Assembly: GCA_948567375.1 (NCBI GenBank)
Contig: OX419756.1
Location: 32,776,552 to 32,840,551 of the forward strand
Direction of reading: 5' to 3'
Source of the DNA: Lunularia cruciata
Taxonomy: Eukaryota > Streptophyta > Marchantiopsida > Lunulariales > Lunulariaceae
DNA length: 64,000 bases
Of the stretch, positions 1 to 10,302 are shown piece after piece. The translations under genes were made by a program, and so were the position numbers. The notes under the pieces are model-generated. The model saw only the letters and a program-made list of their open reading frames with translations, had not been told where the DNA came from and did not search any database. Positions within the stretch are counted from its first letter, which is position 1, and each line of letters starts with the position of its first letter.

Positions 1-1
1 T

Positions 2-770
2 GTTGCCAGATGTGTGGTTTGTGACCGAGTTAGAGCATCATTCAATGCTCCTACGCCACAGTTACACCCATTACCTATCATGGGATTGGGTTACCGTTGG
101 AGTTTGGACTTTGCCGGACCTTTACCGCTGATTGTGAGACATCATCGGTATGTTTTGGTGATGGTGGAGCACTTCTCCAAGTGGATTGAGTTGGTGGCAC
201 TTCTTGACAAGTCTAGTGAAGGGATAGCTTACTCGTTCCTGGATCAAGTTCTTAGTCATTTTGGTGCACCAGTTGAGGTTTTGACTGATCAGGGTACATA
301 GTTCTTGGGGGAGTTTTAGGTCTTGTGTGACAAGGCTTTGATTGATCATTGTACTACATCTCGAGATCACACTGAGGCAGATGGCTTAGCAGAGAGAGTG
401 GTTCAGACGGTGAAGAGAAGATTGCAAAAGTATGGTTTGCATAGAGGCCACTTGGGAGATTGGGATCTCCAATTACCTTGGTTGGCCATGGGCTATCAGT
501 TCAGCCGGCAAGCCTCCTTAGCATCCTTCTCCCCATACTTTCTACTCTATGGATGAGATCCAAATTTACCTACAGCCATTCGTCGAGATGCTACTGTAGT
601 TTTGGACTTGGATGACCCCGATGTATGGATGAGCGCATGTTCTCAACGGGCAGAGATCTTTCGGAGAGTGATGCCAATGGCCTTTGAGAACTTGGCAATT
701 GCTCAGCATAGAGATACTTTACGCTATGCTACCATTTGAGGAGGAGGTTATAGACCTTCGATCCGTTGAT
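2..770 (+). pseudogene. Integrase core of the PHD-type gypsy element, broken
   Basis: Retroviral-type integrase, which would insert element cDNA into the host chromosome. Open from base 2, it gives the second CxxC pair of the zinc-binding domain, then the core. The first catalytic position is Glu (MVEHFSKW), where Asp is usual; the second is Asp in LTDQGT (stop at 301), and the third is Glu in ADGLAERVV. The 323-556 segment follows in the same reading direction and ends SFSPYFLLYG, the conserved end of the core, then a stop at 554-556. At least three stops or shifts interrupt it between 299 and 770. The right-hand copy also has Glu at the first position, so that is a family trait rather than decay. 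Confidence 0.82.
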
Positions 771-811
771 TTCATCTAGGCGACTATGTATATCTAGAGC
801 AGACAGCACCG

Positions 812-1144
812 ATGACACTTGATGTTTCTACAGGCCGCACTATCTTGAGAGTGCGCAAGGTTTTGCCATCTAGAGTCCTTGTGTTAGAAGGACGTGATGG
901 TGTGGTTTGGAAGGATCATGTGCGCAATTGTGCGCCATGCCACCTCCCAAACATTGATGGTACTATGGACCCAAGCTTGGCACTTGTACGTGCAGGCTTG
1001 AGGTGTATGTTATGTGGCTCTTCTAGTGGAGCTGCTACTATGTTAGTGTGTGATAGCTGTTCGAGAGGATGGCGTATGGCATGTATGACTCCTCCTCTCA
1101 CGGTGGTTCCTCGGGGACAATGGTTATGTCATAGATGTACTTGA
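812..1144 (+). pseudogene. C-terminal PHD finger of the gypsy polyprotein (left copy)
   Basis: A 110-codon open stretch. Residues about 1-50 resemble the small beta-barrel that follows plant gypsy integrases (VRKVLPSRVLVLEG, then VWKDHVRNC). Residues about 66-109 form a C4-H-C3 PHD-type zinc finger: CMLC, 11 residues, CDSC, then GWRMAC, and at the end QWLCHRC, followed directly by the stop. The His ligand is Arg here (GWRMAC) but His in the right copy (GWHMAC at 62092-62391), so this copy has lost a ligand. PHD fingers of known function bind histone H3 tails. In chromoviruses this position holds a chromodomain, so a role in choosing the integration site is a reasonable inference. Confidence 0.75.
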
Positions 1145-1313
1145 CCTATAGCTAGTTCATTCTTTATATGGTATAGATTGCAGACAGGCGACTAACAATG
1201 GGGCTCCATAGCACCCGGCCTCCTGATCTTTGCCCATTAGAGGGTATACCATATACTTAGAGTAGATGGCTATCTGGAGTTAGAGGGACCTAACCGCCAG
1301 CTAGGGGGGCGAT

Positions 1314-1975
1314 TGTGGCACTTTAGAGTCTATGTATGACTTATGTGTGAGTTGTGTTTCTATAGTGTATGATGTTGACAGCAATGTATGTTGTGTAGCG
1401 ATGTATATACGCACAATAGCTGTCACGCCATTTGTAGTTCCCCATCTAGATGCTCGGACACTGGAGTTCCAGTGATGGTAGTTAGAGTTATTCTAGCAGT
1501 TTCTCAGGGACTACTTTCCGATGGTTAGATTTAGTGTTTGGGGTATTGACTTCACGGTGGGGCCCACCGTCACTTTGCACCATTTGCACCGTCGAGTGTG
1601 CCGTCAGCGGGACCGTTAGGGTTTCAGAGCTAGCTCGAGTCCAGGGGGTATAGTTTTGAAGTGAGCTCCAGAGAGCTCACTTCTCTGATGTTGAGCCTTC
1701 GAGTTCCTGGCTATGGTGGACAGAGGCCGGCGAGCGTCACCTGGATTCCCTATGCTTGAGTGGGTGTGGCTTGACTGTAATCAGTGCCTAATTGTTGGCA
1801 GTTTATAGAGTGAGAGATCAAGTACTGATCTGAGTTGAGTTGAGTTGAGAGTGTTAAGCAATCTGATTATTGTGGCACTTTAGAGTCTATGTATGACTTA
1901 TGTGTGAGTTGTGTTTCTATAGTGTATGATGTTGACAGCGATGTATGTTGTGTAGCAATGTATATATGCACAACA
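1314..1975 (+). repeat. 3' LTR of the PHD-type gypsy element (left), with its first ~105 bp repeated at its end
   Basis: Begins TGTGGCAC just after a G-rich tract and ends GCACAACA, giving TG...CA ends and a 662 bp LTR. The first ~105 bp (1314-1417) recur at 1871-1975, in direct orientation. The right copy (61256-61923) has the same internal duplication and the same end, so it belongs to the LTR rather than being a later truncated insertion. The flanking TSD cannot be tested because the 5' LTR is outside the window. Confidence 0.75.
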
Positions 1976-4130
1976 ATGCAGATGATGAAGAATAACATAA
2001 TATGGAGGAATCAAAGAAGGAGATGATTACTTTGCCAAAATTGGATGTGAGAAGACAATGGCAATTTCCATTTTAAAGGCAAGGAAGAGAAGTAGACCCA
2101 AGGGTTTAGGGTTTAGGGTTTATGGAGACACAAGACAATAGAGGTCAATTTATCATCAAGAGTTGAGTCAAAGGAGGAAGCAAAGTCCAACATGGGAGAC
2201 TTTGAGGAAGAAGAGCTCACTCTAAAGGGTAAGGAGTTGAGAAGTGGCAATGAAAGTGAACCCAAAGTCCAGCAATTAGCCAAAGAAGGTGTTGACAAGG
2301 AGGATCAAGATTTCCTTGCAGAAATTGAGCGCATGTAGGGAGAAGACATCCCTTACTTGGGATTACTAAAAGATGACATTTTGGAGGAGAGAGGGGAAGA
2401 ACTAAGAATGGTGTTCTAGAGGTGCATGATATCTAGAAGAAGTTTGCAATCTGTGAGTGCAAAACCAAGTTGAGTAAAAGAAGGTGAAGAAATCTTGGAG
2501 GAGGTCAATTTGGAGGTAAGGAGATCAAGACTTTAGGGTAAGGCACTTGTGAATGTGTTGCCTACTAAAGTTGATGATGAGGATACATTCCAAGGAGTAA
2601 AGTTATCTATCAAGTGTAGTTTGTCTCCTACTAGTACATTTTGTAGGAGACGATGAAAGATATGAAGAAGGATCATCCGGAGGTGAAGAATGAGCTTTAG
2701 GTAGTGAAGAAGTTCAGTAATGAAGTCTTGCAATTGAAAGAGTGATTGACCTGATGTGAGGAGGAAGCCAAAGTAATTTGGGTTGATGTTGTGATTTGCA
2801 GACAAAGTTTAAAAGACTTGCAAGAGAGTTTTGAGAAGCATGGTGATTCCTTGGAATGAATGAAGGAAGAATTAAAGGAGCAAAAGGCAATGTTCAAGAA
2901 ATTGAATGAAGAATTTGATGATGCTCAACTCAAAGTGATGCACTCCAAGACCAGAGCACTTATACATGAACATGCAGTGGAGGAGTTGAGGTCAGTTGTA
3001 GCAGAGAAGGATTGGGCTTGGCAACAAGATCTAGCAAGTTGACGTCATGAAGAAGAGAGGTTATAGGATTTGATCAAAAGCTCAAAAGCTCACGTTGTTA
3101 ACCAGACTAAAGAGCAGAGAAGATGGAGATGAAGCATGATGAGGAGTTGAGAATGCTTCAAGAGAAGTTGAAGGAATAGATGACTCATGGTGAGCCAACC
3201 TTACAAAAGAAGTCAAGATCAATGGAGGAGATTGTCATTAGATTGAAGGTGATGTTCAACACTAGAATCAAAGTACATAGGAGGGATCTTACCTGCATGA
3301 GTTGAAATTATCAATGCATGAGACTCAAAAGAGTAAGGTTAAGGACATTGATTTGAATAATTTTTTAATTCATCTTAGAGATAGAGTAGATAGGAAAATA
3401 ATTGAAGTAGGAGACAATGTTTATCTCATATTAAATTTGGTTAGATTAGACAGATAAATTTTGTAGTAGATTAGATGAAAGTGTAGTCGATGGATCCAAA
3501 GTAGTTGAGGTTGGAGTGCAGGTGACTTTGGGTGAGTTACTTGAGTTTGTTGAAGAATTTAGGGTAGGGAAGGAGAAAGCAATTAATATATCAATGACTT
3601 TAGTCTCAATCCAAACTGAAGATGTGATAGAAGTAAAGGAAAATATAAAATTAGTAGATGAACCAAAGTGCAGGAGGTGCTTGTAGGTAATTTGTAGAAG
3701 TTGAATTCAAGGTAGTACTTGGATCAGATTAGTAAGTGACAATTTTCAGATTGGAAGCGGTGCAGATGTAGATAGAACAATTCAGATCTAAAGTAGGAAG
3801 TAGTTGAAGCAATTTGGATAGTTTTGAGAACCGCTGAGTTCTCTGCCTATTTAATGCAATCATTTTCAATACCGTGTATTCAATATTCAATTTTGAAGTT
3901 GAGTAAAGTGAAGTGCTGAACTCAATGCTTGTTGTTTAGCTTAATTTTGAGTATCAGTCCTCTGTGTGTGGTTGTGAGTGTATATAGAAGTTTAAATTGT
4001 AGTTCAAAGTGGTTTCTACAATTCTAAATTTCCCTCTGTGTGTTTGATCCTAAGTGGAAAGCAATCAAGGCAATGCCTTGATGGATCTATGAGAACTATA
4101 GTGTTGGTAGTACTAAAAAAGTTGTGATTG
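1976..4130 (+). mobile_element. Coiled-coil element, copy A (5' truncated)
   Basis: Degenerate copy of the family best seen at 54194-57954. It starts abruptly at the gypsy LTR, so its 5' part was lost or separated. Translated pieces match the other copies: the DDYFAKIGCEK region near 2020-2060, an acidic segment around 2190-2420 (DDILEERGEE), and a long coiled-coil region 2860-3420 rich in Glu, Lys and Leu. The 3' noncoding part (about 3930-4110) aligns with the end of copy D: both carry GAGTATCAG/AAGTATCAG, GCAATGCCTTGAT and TAGTGTTGGTAGTA. Many stops; no reverse transcriptase or integrase is visible. Function of the protein unknown. Confidence 0.65.
2100..2121 (+). repeat. Short interstitial telomere-like tract (AGGGTTT)3
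   Basis: Three tandem AGGGTTT units lie inside copy A. Copy B has ordinary sequence at the same place, so the tract was added to, or expanded in, copy A. AGGGTTT is the plant telomere unit. Confidence 0.8.
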
Positions 4131-5091
4131 TACATTGACTCTTTTTATGCGGTTGGCTTGTTATGAATCATCTCCTCCTTCATCTTCTTCCAAAGCATTC
4201 TCAACTCTTCATCATGCTTCATCTACATCTTCTTCTGCTATTTAGTCTAGTGACCAACTTGTGCTTCTAAGTTTTTGATCAGATCCCACAACCTCTCTTC
4301 TTCATGACCTTGCCTTGCTAGTTCTCGTTGCCAAGCCCAATCCCTCTCCACTGCAACTAACCTCAACTCTTCTACTACCTATTCATGTATCAATGCTTTG
4401 GTCTAAGAGTGCATCACTTTGAGTTGAGCATCATTGAGTTCTTCCTTCAATTTCTTGAACATTGCCTTTTCTCCTTCAATTCTTCCTTATATCATTCCAA
4501 GGAATCTCCATGCTTCTCAAAACTCTCTTGCAAGTCTTTTAAACTCTATTTGCAAATCACCGTATCAACCCAAAGTACTTTGGCTTCCTCTTCACATTGG
4601 ATCAATTGCTCCTTTAACTACAAGCCTTCATTACTCAACTTCTTCACCACTTGAAGCTCATCCTTCACCTCCAGATGATCTTTCTTCATCTCCTTCGTCT
4701 TCTCCTACAAATGCACTAGTAGAGGACAAACTACACTTGATAGATAGCTTATTCCTTGGAATGTGTGCTTGTTGTCGGCTTTAGTAGACAACACATTCAT
4801 TAGTGCCTTACCCTAAAGTCTTGATCTCCTTACCTTCAAATTGACCTCCTCCAAGCTTTCTTCATCTTCTTCTACTAACTCCCCTCTAGAACACCATTCT
4901 TGGTTCTTCTTCCCTCTCCTCTAAAATGTCATCTTTTGGTAGTTTCAAGTAAGGGGTGTCTACTCCCTGCATGCACTCAATTTCCACATGGAACTCCAGA
5001 TCCTCCTCCTCAGCACCTTCTTTGGCTGATTGTTGGACTTCAAGTTCACCTTCATTGCCACTACTTAACTTCTTACCCTTTAGAGTGAGCT

Positions 5092-5418
5092 CTACTTCCT
5101 CAAAGTCTCCCATGGTTCCTCCTCTAACTCATCTCCTAATGATAAATTGACCACCGTTGTCTTGTATCTTGGGTTTAGTCTCCTTGTTATCCTTCTATTC
5201 ACTAGGGACACCATATCCTTGGGTCTACTTCTCTTCCTTGACTTTGGAATGGAAACTGCCACCATCTTCTCACATCCAATTTTGGCAAAGTAATTGTCTA
5301 CTTCTTTGATTTTCACCATATAATATTTTTCTTTGTCATCTACATCTTGACAAAGATCTGGATGGAAATGCAACACCATCTTCTTCCTCTCCTTTGGACT
5401 AGGTAGGTTCAAACTCAA
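5092..5418 (-). pseudogene. Coiled-coil element protein, copy B, central part (HFHPD region)
   Basis: A 108-codon open stretch not assigned to any known family. It contains MVLHFHPDL, then YFAKIGCEK and a basic segment (KSRKRSRPK), ending in an acidic stretch that continues in 4886-5113. Copy D has the same layout (MVSHFHPDL, YYVKTG, then a Lys/Arg-rich stretch followed by an acidic one). The basic-then-acidic pattern ahead of a coiled coil suggests a nucleic-acid-binding structural protein, perhaps Gag-like, but that is inference only. Confidence 0.55.
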
Positions 5419-5632
5419 TTAAAGATGCACACAAAAGATACAAAGTAATGGGATGGAAAACCCATCCTCCAATTCATGATCATTTGCCTCATTTTGTGGT
5501 AGAAGCACCTCACCCAATTCACTCTCTCTCTTTCTCACTTATGAACGTGAGGTGAAAGAAAACTACCTATTGCTTTGTAAGATAGGTGGTTTGCTCCGGC
5601 TTCAACATAGCCATCAAAGCCTTGATGATACT

Positions 5633-5881
5633 TCATCTCATTGGTTCTTTATAGGTTTCTACCTTATACCCATTCTTTATTTGAGGTGCATTGATGGTAT
5701 TCTTCAACTCCTCAGTTTCCTCTATAGGATCACACTTTTGATTGAAGATGATTCTTTTCAACTCTCCTACATCTTTACCCAACATGAGTCTCCAATTTGA
5801 CTCAGTCCATCGAGTCAGATTTCCTCTCTTCTCCTCTACCTCAAGATTGTTTATACACTTACTAGCAGCAATTTCTGCCAT
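5633..5881 (-). pseudogene. Coiled-coil element protein, copy B, N-terminal conserved domain
   Basis: An 82-codon piece with the pattern KRGNLTRWTESNWRLMLG, matching copy D (KRGNPARWTKLDWRLVLG) and copy C (NPKNWTNYHWHMVLG). Three copies in one window share W-x(4)-W-x(2)-[LV]-x-LG spacing, so this is a real conserved domain. Its family is not one I recognise. Confidence 0.6.
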
Positions 5882-6556
5882 GAACCTTGGAAAACTCAGG
5901 TTCTAGTTCCAGACCAAAAATGTGATCCAAAGTCTTCTCAAGACTTTGACCCTAGCTAGCATATCTATCCTCCAAATTGCAGGATTCCAAACTGCAAGTG
6001 TCAGAACCTATCTGTTGCCCTTCATTGGCATCATGTATTCCCTAACTCTTTGTTTCTCACAAATCAACCCAGTGACTTGGCTCATGATTCTAATTCCCTC
6101 ATCACAACTCTTCAAAGGAATAGGATATCGCTTCAGCATTGTAGAGTTCCCTTGATGAAGTCTCAACTTTATACTTCTCTGATTGCAATCATTCTTCAGT
6201 CAAGCCTTAATCAAAACTCACACATTCTACATGACTTACCCTTATCACTCTCAAAGTTATCCTCACACAAAGTAGCAATTTGTGCTTAATGTACCTTCTT
6301 GGTTGGTACAACCCGAGTTAAAGTTGTTAAGGTGTCTTTGGATTGGGTTGATCATTCTAATGTGGAGTAACCTTACTTCATGTCTACCGCCCTTCCAGTC
6401 TGATCAGAGTTCTTCTTTCTCTAATACAAAGTCTACTTCCTCAAGTCGGATCCAAACCCATGATTCTTCTTTATTTTCCTCCATTTGGCTTCAATTTGGC
6501 TTCAAAAATACACTTCTTCTCTAAAAACTAACCCAAACAAATTTGTGTGTACCACA

Positions 6557-7020
6557 ACATTATTATCTAAGTTATCTTATTATAAAGTACAATTATATAT
6601 TTGGTTGAAGATGATAAATAATAATAATGAATATTGTAGTTATAAATCCAACACACAATGCAGTTTTAGAGGGGTTGATTAGTTATCCTCTTGGATGTGT
6701 TAAGTAGAGCAATAACTAGTTAAAGTCTCCAAGTGTAGAGTATCCAATGAGATCATCTCTTCGTTCCCCTGTCCTTGGAATTATATGTAGCTATGATCAT
6801 GACAAAACATTTATGATACTTACTATACTAGAAGAGAATAGCCATACTAGAGAACAAGAAATATCTCTTTCACTTTCCTATTTTAGATATCTTTAGATAA
6901 CAAATGTCTATTGTTTTATAGAGCATATTGACTAGCGCCATCCATAAGGAGATGCTTCTTTGAATACTCCAATGACATGTAAAAAGTTTAATTTATATAA
7001 CTTTAACATTTGGGGGGTGT
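6557..7020. other. AT-rich stretch without a recognised gene
   Basis: No coding or structural signal found beyond short chance open frames. The left edge is the 5' terminus of copy B. Confidence 0.5.
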
Positions 7021-7049
7021 AATAGGATAGATCTTTTTCTCAATACTAG

Positions 7050-7143
7050 GAAAGCTTAACCCTATTTTATCTATAAAAAAAATTACATTTGCACGACTTA
7101 ATGAGATCTTCTGATCCTTCTTGTTATCCTGTGTGTCGCATTC
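7050..7143 (+). repeat. Degenerate copy of the LINE 3' tail
   Basis: Aligns with the 3' tail of the LINE at 49028-49127: AGCTTAACCCTATTTTATCT, then GCACGACTTAATGAGATCTTC, then GATCCTTCTTGTTATCCTGTGTG, in the same order and spacing as GGCTTAGCCCCATGTTACC, TACGGCTTGATGGGGTC, CATCCTTCATTTTTCCTACGCGG. No coding sequence precedes it, so it is a 5'-truncated copy or a SINE using this tail. Confidence 0.45.
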
Positions 7144-7239
7144 AGATATCAGTGACATCAATTATATGAGTGAAGTGAAAGAAAACTCTAGTAAAGACAA
7201 CGCGATACATATACGGTAACAAGAAAGATGAAGAATATT

Positions 7240-7420
7240 CATCAAGATCTCGGATCATCCAGTTCATATCATCAGTTGAAGAAGAAACTTCTATCCTCAA
7301 GGGTAGGTTTGAGCTCCAAGAGTAAAAGGATATTAATCAAAATCTCGGATCATCCAGTTCGTATCATCAGTTGAAGAAACTTCTATCCTCAAGGGTAGGT
7401 TTGAGCCCCTGGAACGCCCT
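7240..7420. repeat. Tandem duplication, two units of ~95 bp
   Basis: Two near-identical units carry ATCTCGGATCATCCAGTTC, then CATCAGTTGAAGAA and CTATCCTCAAGGGTAGG. The second lacks a few bases. The high identity points to a recent event compared with the decay around it. Confidence 0.85.
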
Positions 7421-7569
7421 TAAATTTATTTCCACGGACTAAAATACAGGAATTACAATCCAACTATGACAAGAAAGCTGCAACTGGCGGCTGGAAGTGA
7501 TAAGCCAGAATCCAAAGCCTGAGCCAACAACCCGGATATCGAACCGAATCAAAGGTTCAATAGAGGAGG

Positions 7570-7794
7570 TTGAGTACAAGAGGAGCAACTGTTCGGGATA
7601 AGCTCTCCGTACGACATGAGTACACGGTCAAAAGGCCAACAAGAAAAAAAGACAAAATCTTGATCTATTTATGGGTTAGAATACCGACAGATGGTAAGGT
7701 GCATGGCATGCAAAGACTAAGCTTGTTGGTAAATACTGGGTGCAGTTACTCAATTCTGAAGCTGTCGTCGCTTGTCAGAGCCTTGTGTGGATAA
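7570..7794 (+). pseudogene. Possible retroelement aspartic-protease remnant
   Basis: A 74-codon open stretch containing LSLLVNTGCSYSILKL. This resembles the retropepsin active-site loop (LLVDTGCS...), with Asn in place of the catalytic Asp. It is preceded by a basic segment (VKRPTRKKDKIL). No neighbouring Gag or reverse transcriptase can be recognised, and base composition from 7430 to 8400 is more GC-rich than the flanks. Could also be chance; confidence is low. Confidence 0.3.
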
Positions 7795-7799
7795 GACAA

Positions 7800-10120
7800 T
7801 ATGAGAAGGTGTTGACGCGTAGAGTTTTCTCTCACCTGAGAAGAATGCTAGAAAATGTCAAATCTCTCATCCTCCTGGTGAACTTACACAGATTCAGTGC
7901 CTTGCTACGTGGCATTCTAACTAGTGTAAAGAAGGAGTAAAAGCAAGTTTCAAGTCATGAATTCAAACCTACAACACATTATGCGTACTTGCTGGTGTGA
8001 GTGCGAACTCAGCAGTAGCGCTGCACAAGGTTTGTTTGTTGCCACCTGTAAACAGGTGACTGCAAAAGAATGGCTCGCGAGGGGCAGCACAGTATGAGAT
8101 ACCTGGGTTTACGCACCCAATTGTATATGAAGGCGCCTTCGAACATACTGGATCCATGCTTAGTTCCCAAATCCATGTGACGGAGCAAAGCGTGTTTCAA
8201 ACTTCCGCAACATCGCTCTGTCTAAAGCTATGTCCTCGCCAGGTGCTCCATGAACTGAATTGAATGCAGGTGCTGCCTTACTCTGCATGAAAATCGTTCT
8301 GCAGAATCGAGCACATTTTAAACACGACGATCCTAGAGATGGGATAAAGTAAAAACTACAAGCGAACAAGCTTGCTCCTGAAGACTTGGCTTCCATGTAG
8401 ACAACTTTTCTTATTGAAGAGGTTTAGACTGTCAAGACATAGTTGACTACCTTTTTTCCCCTTTCCCTACTGTGATAGTTTTAATCGACTAGTGGACCTC
8501 TAGGATGCGGCCGGATAAGTTATGTCTTCGGTTATAATATTCTCATATTTAAGAACTCTTCCGAAGATCGCTGCAAGTTATGTGAAGTGTCTGGAGCACA
8601 TGCATGCGAGAGGTAGTCGTTTTCTCGTAAAAGTTCATAGTATCTACATTCAGCACTATTTCCATGGCAGCTTTTCTTTCCCACTAGTTGAAACGACACT
8701 CGTGTAAAATAATAATAGTTCACCTTTGACAACAAGGAACTATACGGATTGTTTTTCATTTGGAGAGTTTCAATTTGTACGAATCCTTAGGCCAGGAATT
8801 TATTTTTAATGCAGGAAATAAAATATATCAATGGTATAAATTTAAAAAATTGTTGTTATTGATATATCATACGTTGTATTCGAATTAAACATAGGGTGTT
8901 TTCTAGTCTAATATAACTTTTGGTTATATATTTTTGCAGGGCAGACTACTCAACCTCAACCTCCAGTAGAGCAGAAAGAAGACGATATTCTCTTCCTACT
9001 AGTCAAATTGACTTTTCTCACATAAAATTTCGATATCCTTATGCTTGTGTGTTCTTATACAAAAATAAATCATAGTTGAGATAAGAAAACATCCGTATGG
9101 GGCTAAATGTGTCTTGTTGTTCTGACAACAGCAGATAGTTGGAGGTCAGGGCGAGTTTTTGAAACGGAATATTGGGTAATAGTGCACCTTTGCTTGGTTT
9201 TTTTCCACATTTGAATCGCAATATACACATCTAAATTAGCCAACTTGTGACAGAAACAGAATGTAGAAATAAATCTTGTTTAAACCATCTAATTCGTAGC
9301 TTGTATTTTTATTATCGTTTAGTACATTAATGTCAACCTATTCACTAAATTTGGACATATCCATACCTTTCTCATATTTGAAGATTAAAGGTTTGAAAAT
9401 TAGAATCCATAATTAAAATTTTTGGTCTGAGCTAAATAGAACTTCGATTTTAGATTTTTTACTCTAGAATATTTCTTGAATATATGCCAAATTAAATAAT
9501 AAAAAATATACTAGATTCAAACTAACTGTCATTTTAGCTGAAATAATCTGATTGGAAATATATATTTTTTAATGGCATTCAACTAGCATAAAAGAAGATC
9601 AAAGCTCAAATTAATACATCTAAATGTACCTTAAAATACAAGAAAAACACATGATTTTATATAATTACATATATTATATAATATTGATATCTCAGCATAT
9701 ATAAAATTAAAATTTACCAACTTTATGTTACATAGTGTATCAAAATTAAAAATAAAGAGTCTCAAATATATGATAAGCTACATATGTGCATTTATTAAGT
9801 CAAGCCTCAAACTGAATCATATCTAACATTAATCTAGTTATATATCTACTACCTTACTTATACAAATAATCATAGCACTTATTTATCTATGCACTTAGGA
9901 TATCTTAATAAACTTGTGGTGAACCAATTTTGCAATGTTAGTACATTTATTTATTTTTCAATTTTCATAGATTAGTTGAAAGGTTGGGAAAGTTGTTAAG
10001 GCCAGAACACTAGATTGTGCCACTTATCATCAGCTTGGAAGGTAATTACGCAAAATGATGAATCGATGACACAAGAAAAATATCATAACTCTTCCCTGTC
10101 CAAGGATAAAGGACAAAGAC
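7800..10120. other. No supported gene; moderately GC-rich to 8420, then AT-rich
   Basis: 7930-8400 has several short overlapping frames on both strands, none recognised. 8800-10000 is very AT-rich with no coding signal. Confidence 0.5.
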
Positions 10121-10128
10121 ACTCATAG

Positions 10129-10302
10129 TTGTGATCTTTGTGATCATGACTCTTGTGATCTTTGTGATTGTGACTCTTGTTATATTCTTGATCATAACTC
10201 TTGTGATCTTCATCATCATGACTCTTGTTATTTTTTTATTGTGATTCTTATGATTCTTGTGATCATGACTCTTGTGATTGTTGTGATCATGACCCTTGTG
10301 AT
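10129..10302. repeat. Imperfect minisatellite of ~15 bp units (CTTGTGATCATGACT)
   Basis: About eleven degenerate units of the type CTTGTGATCWTGACT run through this stretch, with variants ending TTTGTGAT or TTCTTGATCATA. Period and composition are visible by eye. No coding role seen. Confidence 0.8.

Larger units (their letters stand above)
1..1975 (+). mobile_element. 3' part of a Ty3/gypsy LTR retrotransposon with a C-terminal PHD finger (left copy)
   Basis: The window opens inside the integrase zinc-binding region (CVVC motif near bases 11-22) of a gypsy polyprotein. It continues through the integrase core, a degenerate linker, a PHD finger, a G-rich polypurine tract (about 1303-1309) and the 3' LTR (1314-1975). 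Everything upstream lies outside the window. The same gene order and closely similar protein is found on the minus strand at 61256-64000, so this is a repeated family. Several in-frame stops show the copy is dead. Order of domains and LTR are seen directly; assignment to Ty3/gypsy rests on integrase following RNase H in the right copy. Confidence 0.85.
4145..6556 (-). mobile_element. Coiled-coil element, copy B (3' truncated), inverted to copy A
   Basis: Read on the minus strand it begins TGTGGTACACACAA at 6556, closely matching the 5' end of copy D (TGTGGTGCCCACAT). It then runs through an N-terminal conserved domain (5881-5633), the HFHPD region (5418-5092), an acidic segment (5113-4886) and the coiled coil (about 4800-4150). 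It stops where the inverted copy A begins and lacks the 3' noncoding end. The matching 5' terminus in an independent copy is good evidence that TGTGGT is the true end of this element. Stops and frame changes show it is dead. Confidence 0.68.

Noticed and set aside
4385-4784. Two plus-strand frames of 89 and 116 codons
   Set aside because: Antisense of the coiled-coil region of copy B; similar Ser/Phe/Leu-rich shadows occur opposite the other copies.
7930-8400. Possible gene in the more GC-rich stretch
   Set aside because: Frames are short and broken on both strands; only the preceding protease-like segment has any recognisable motif.
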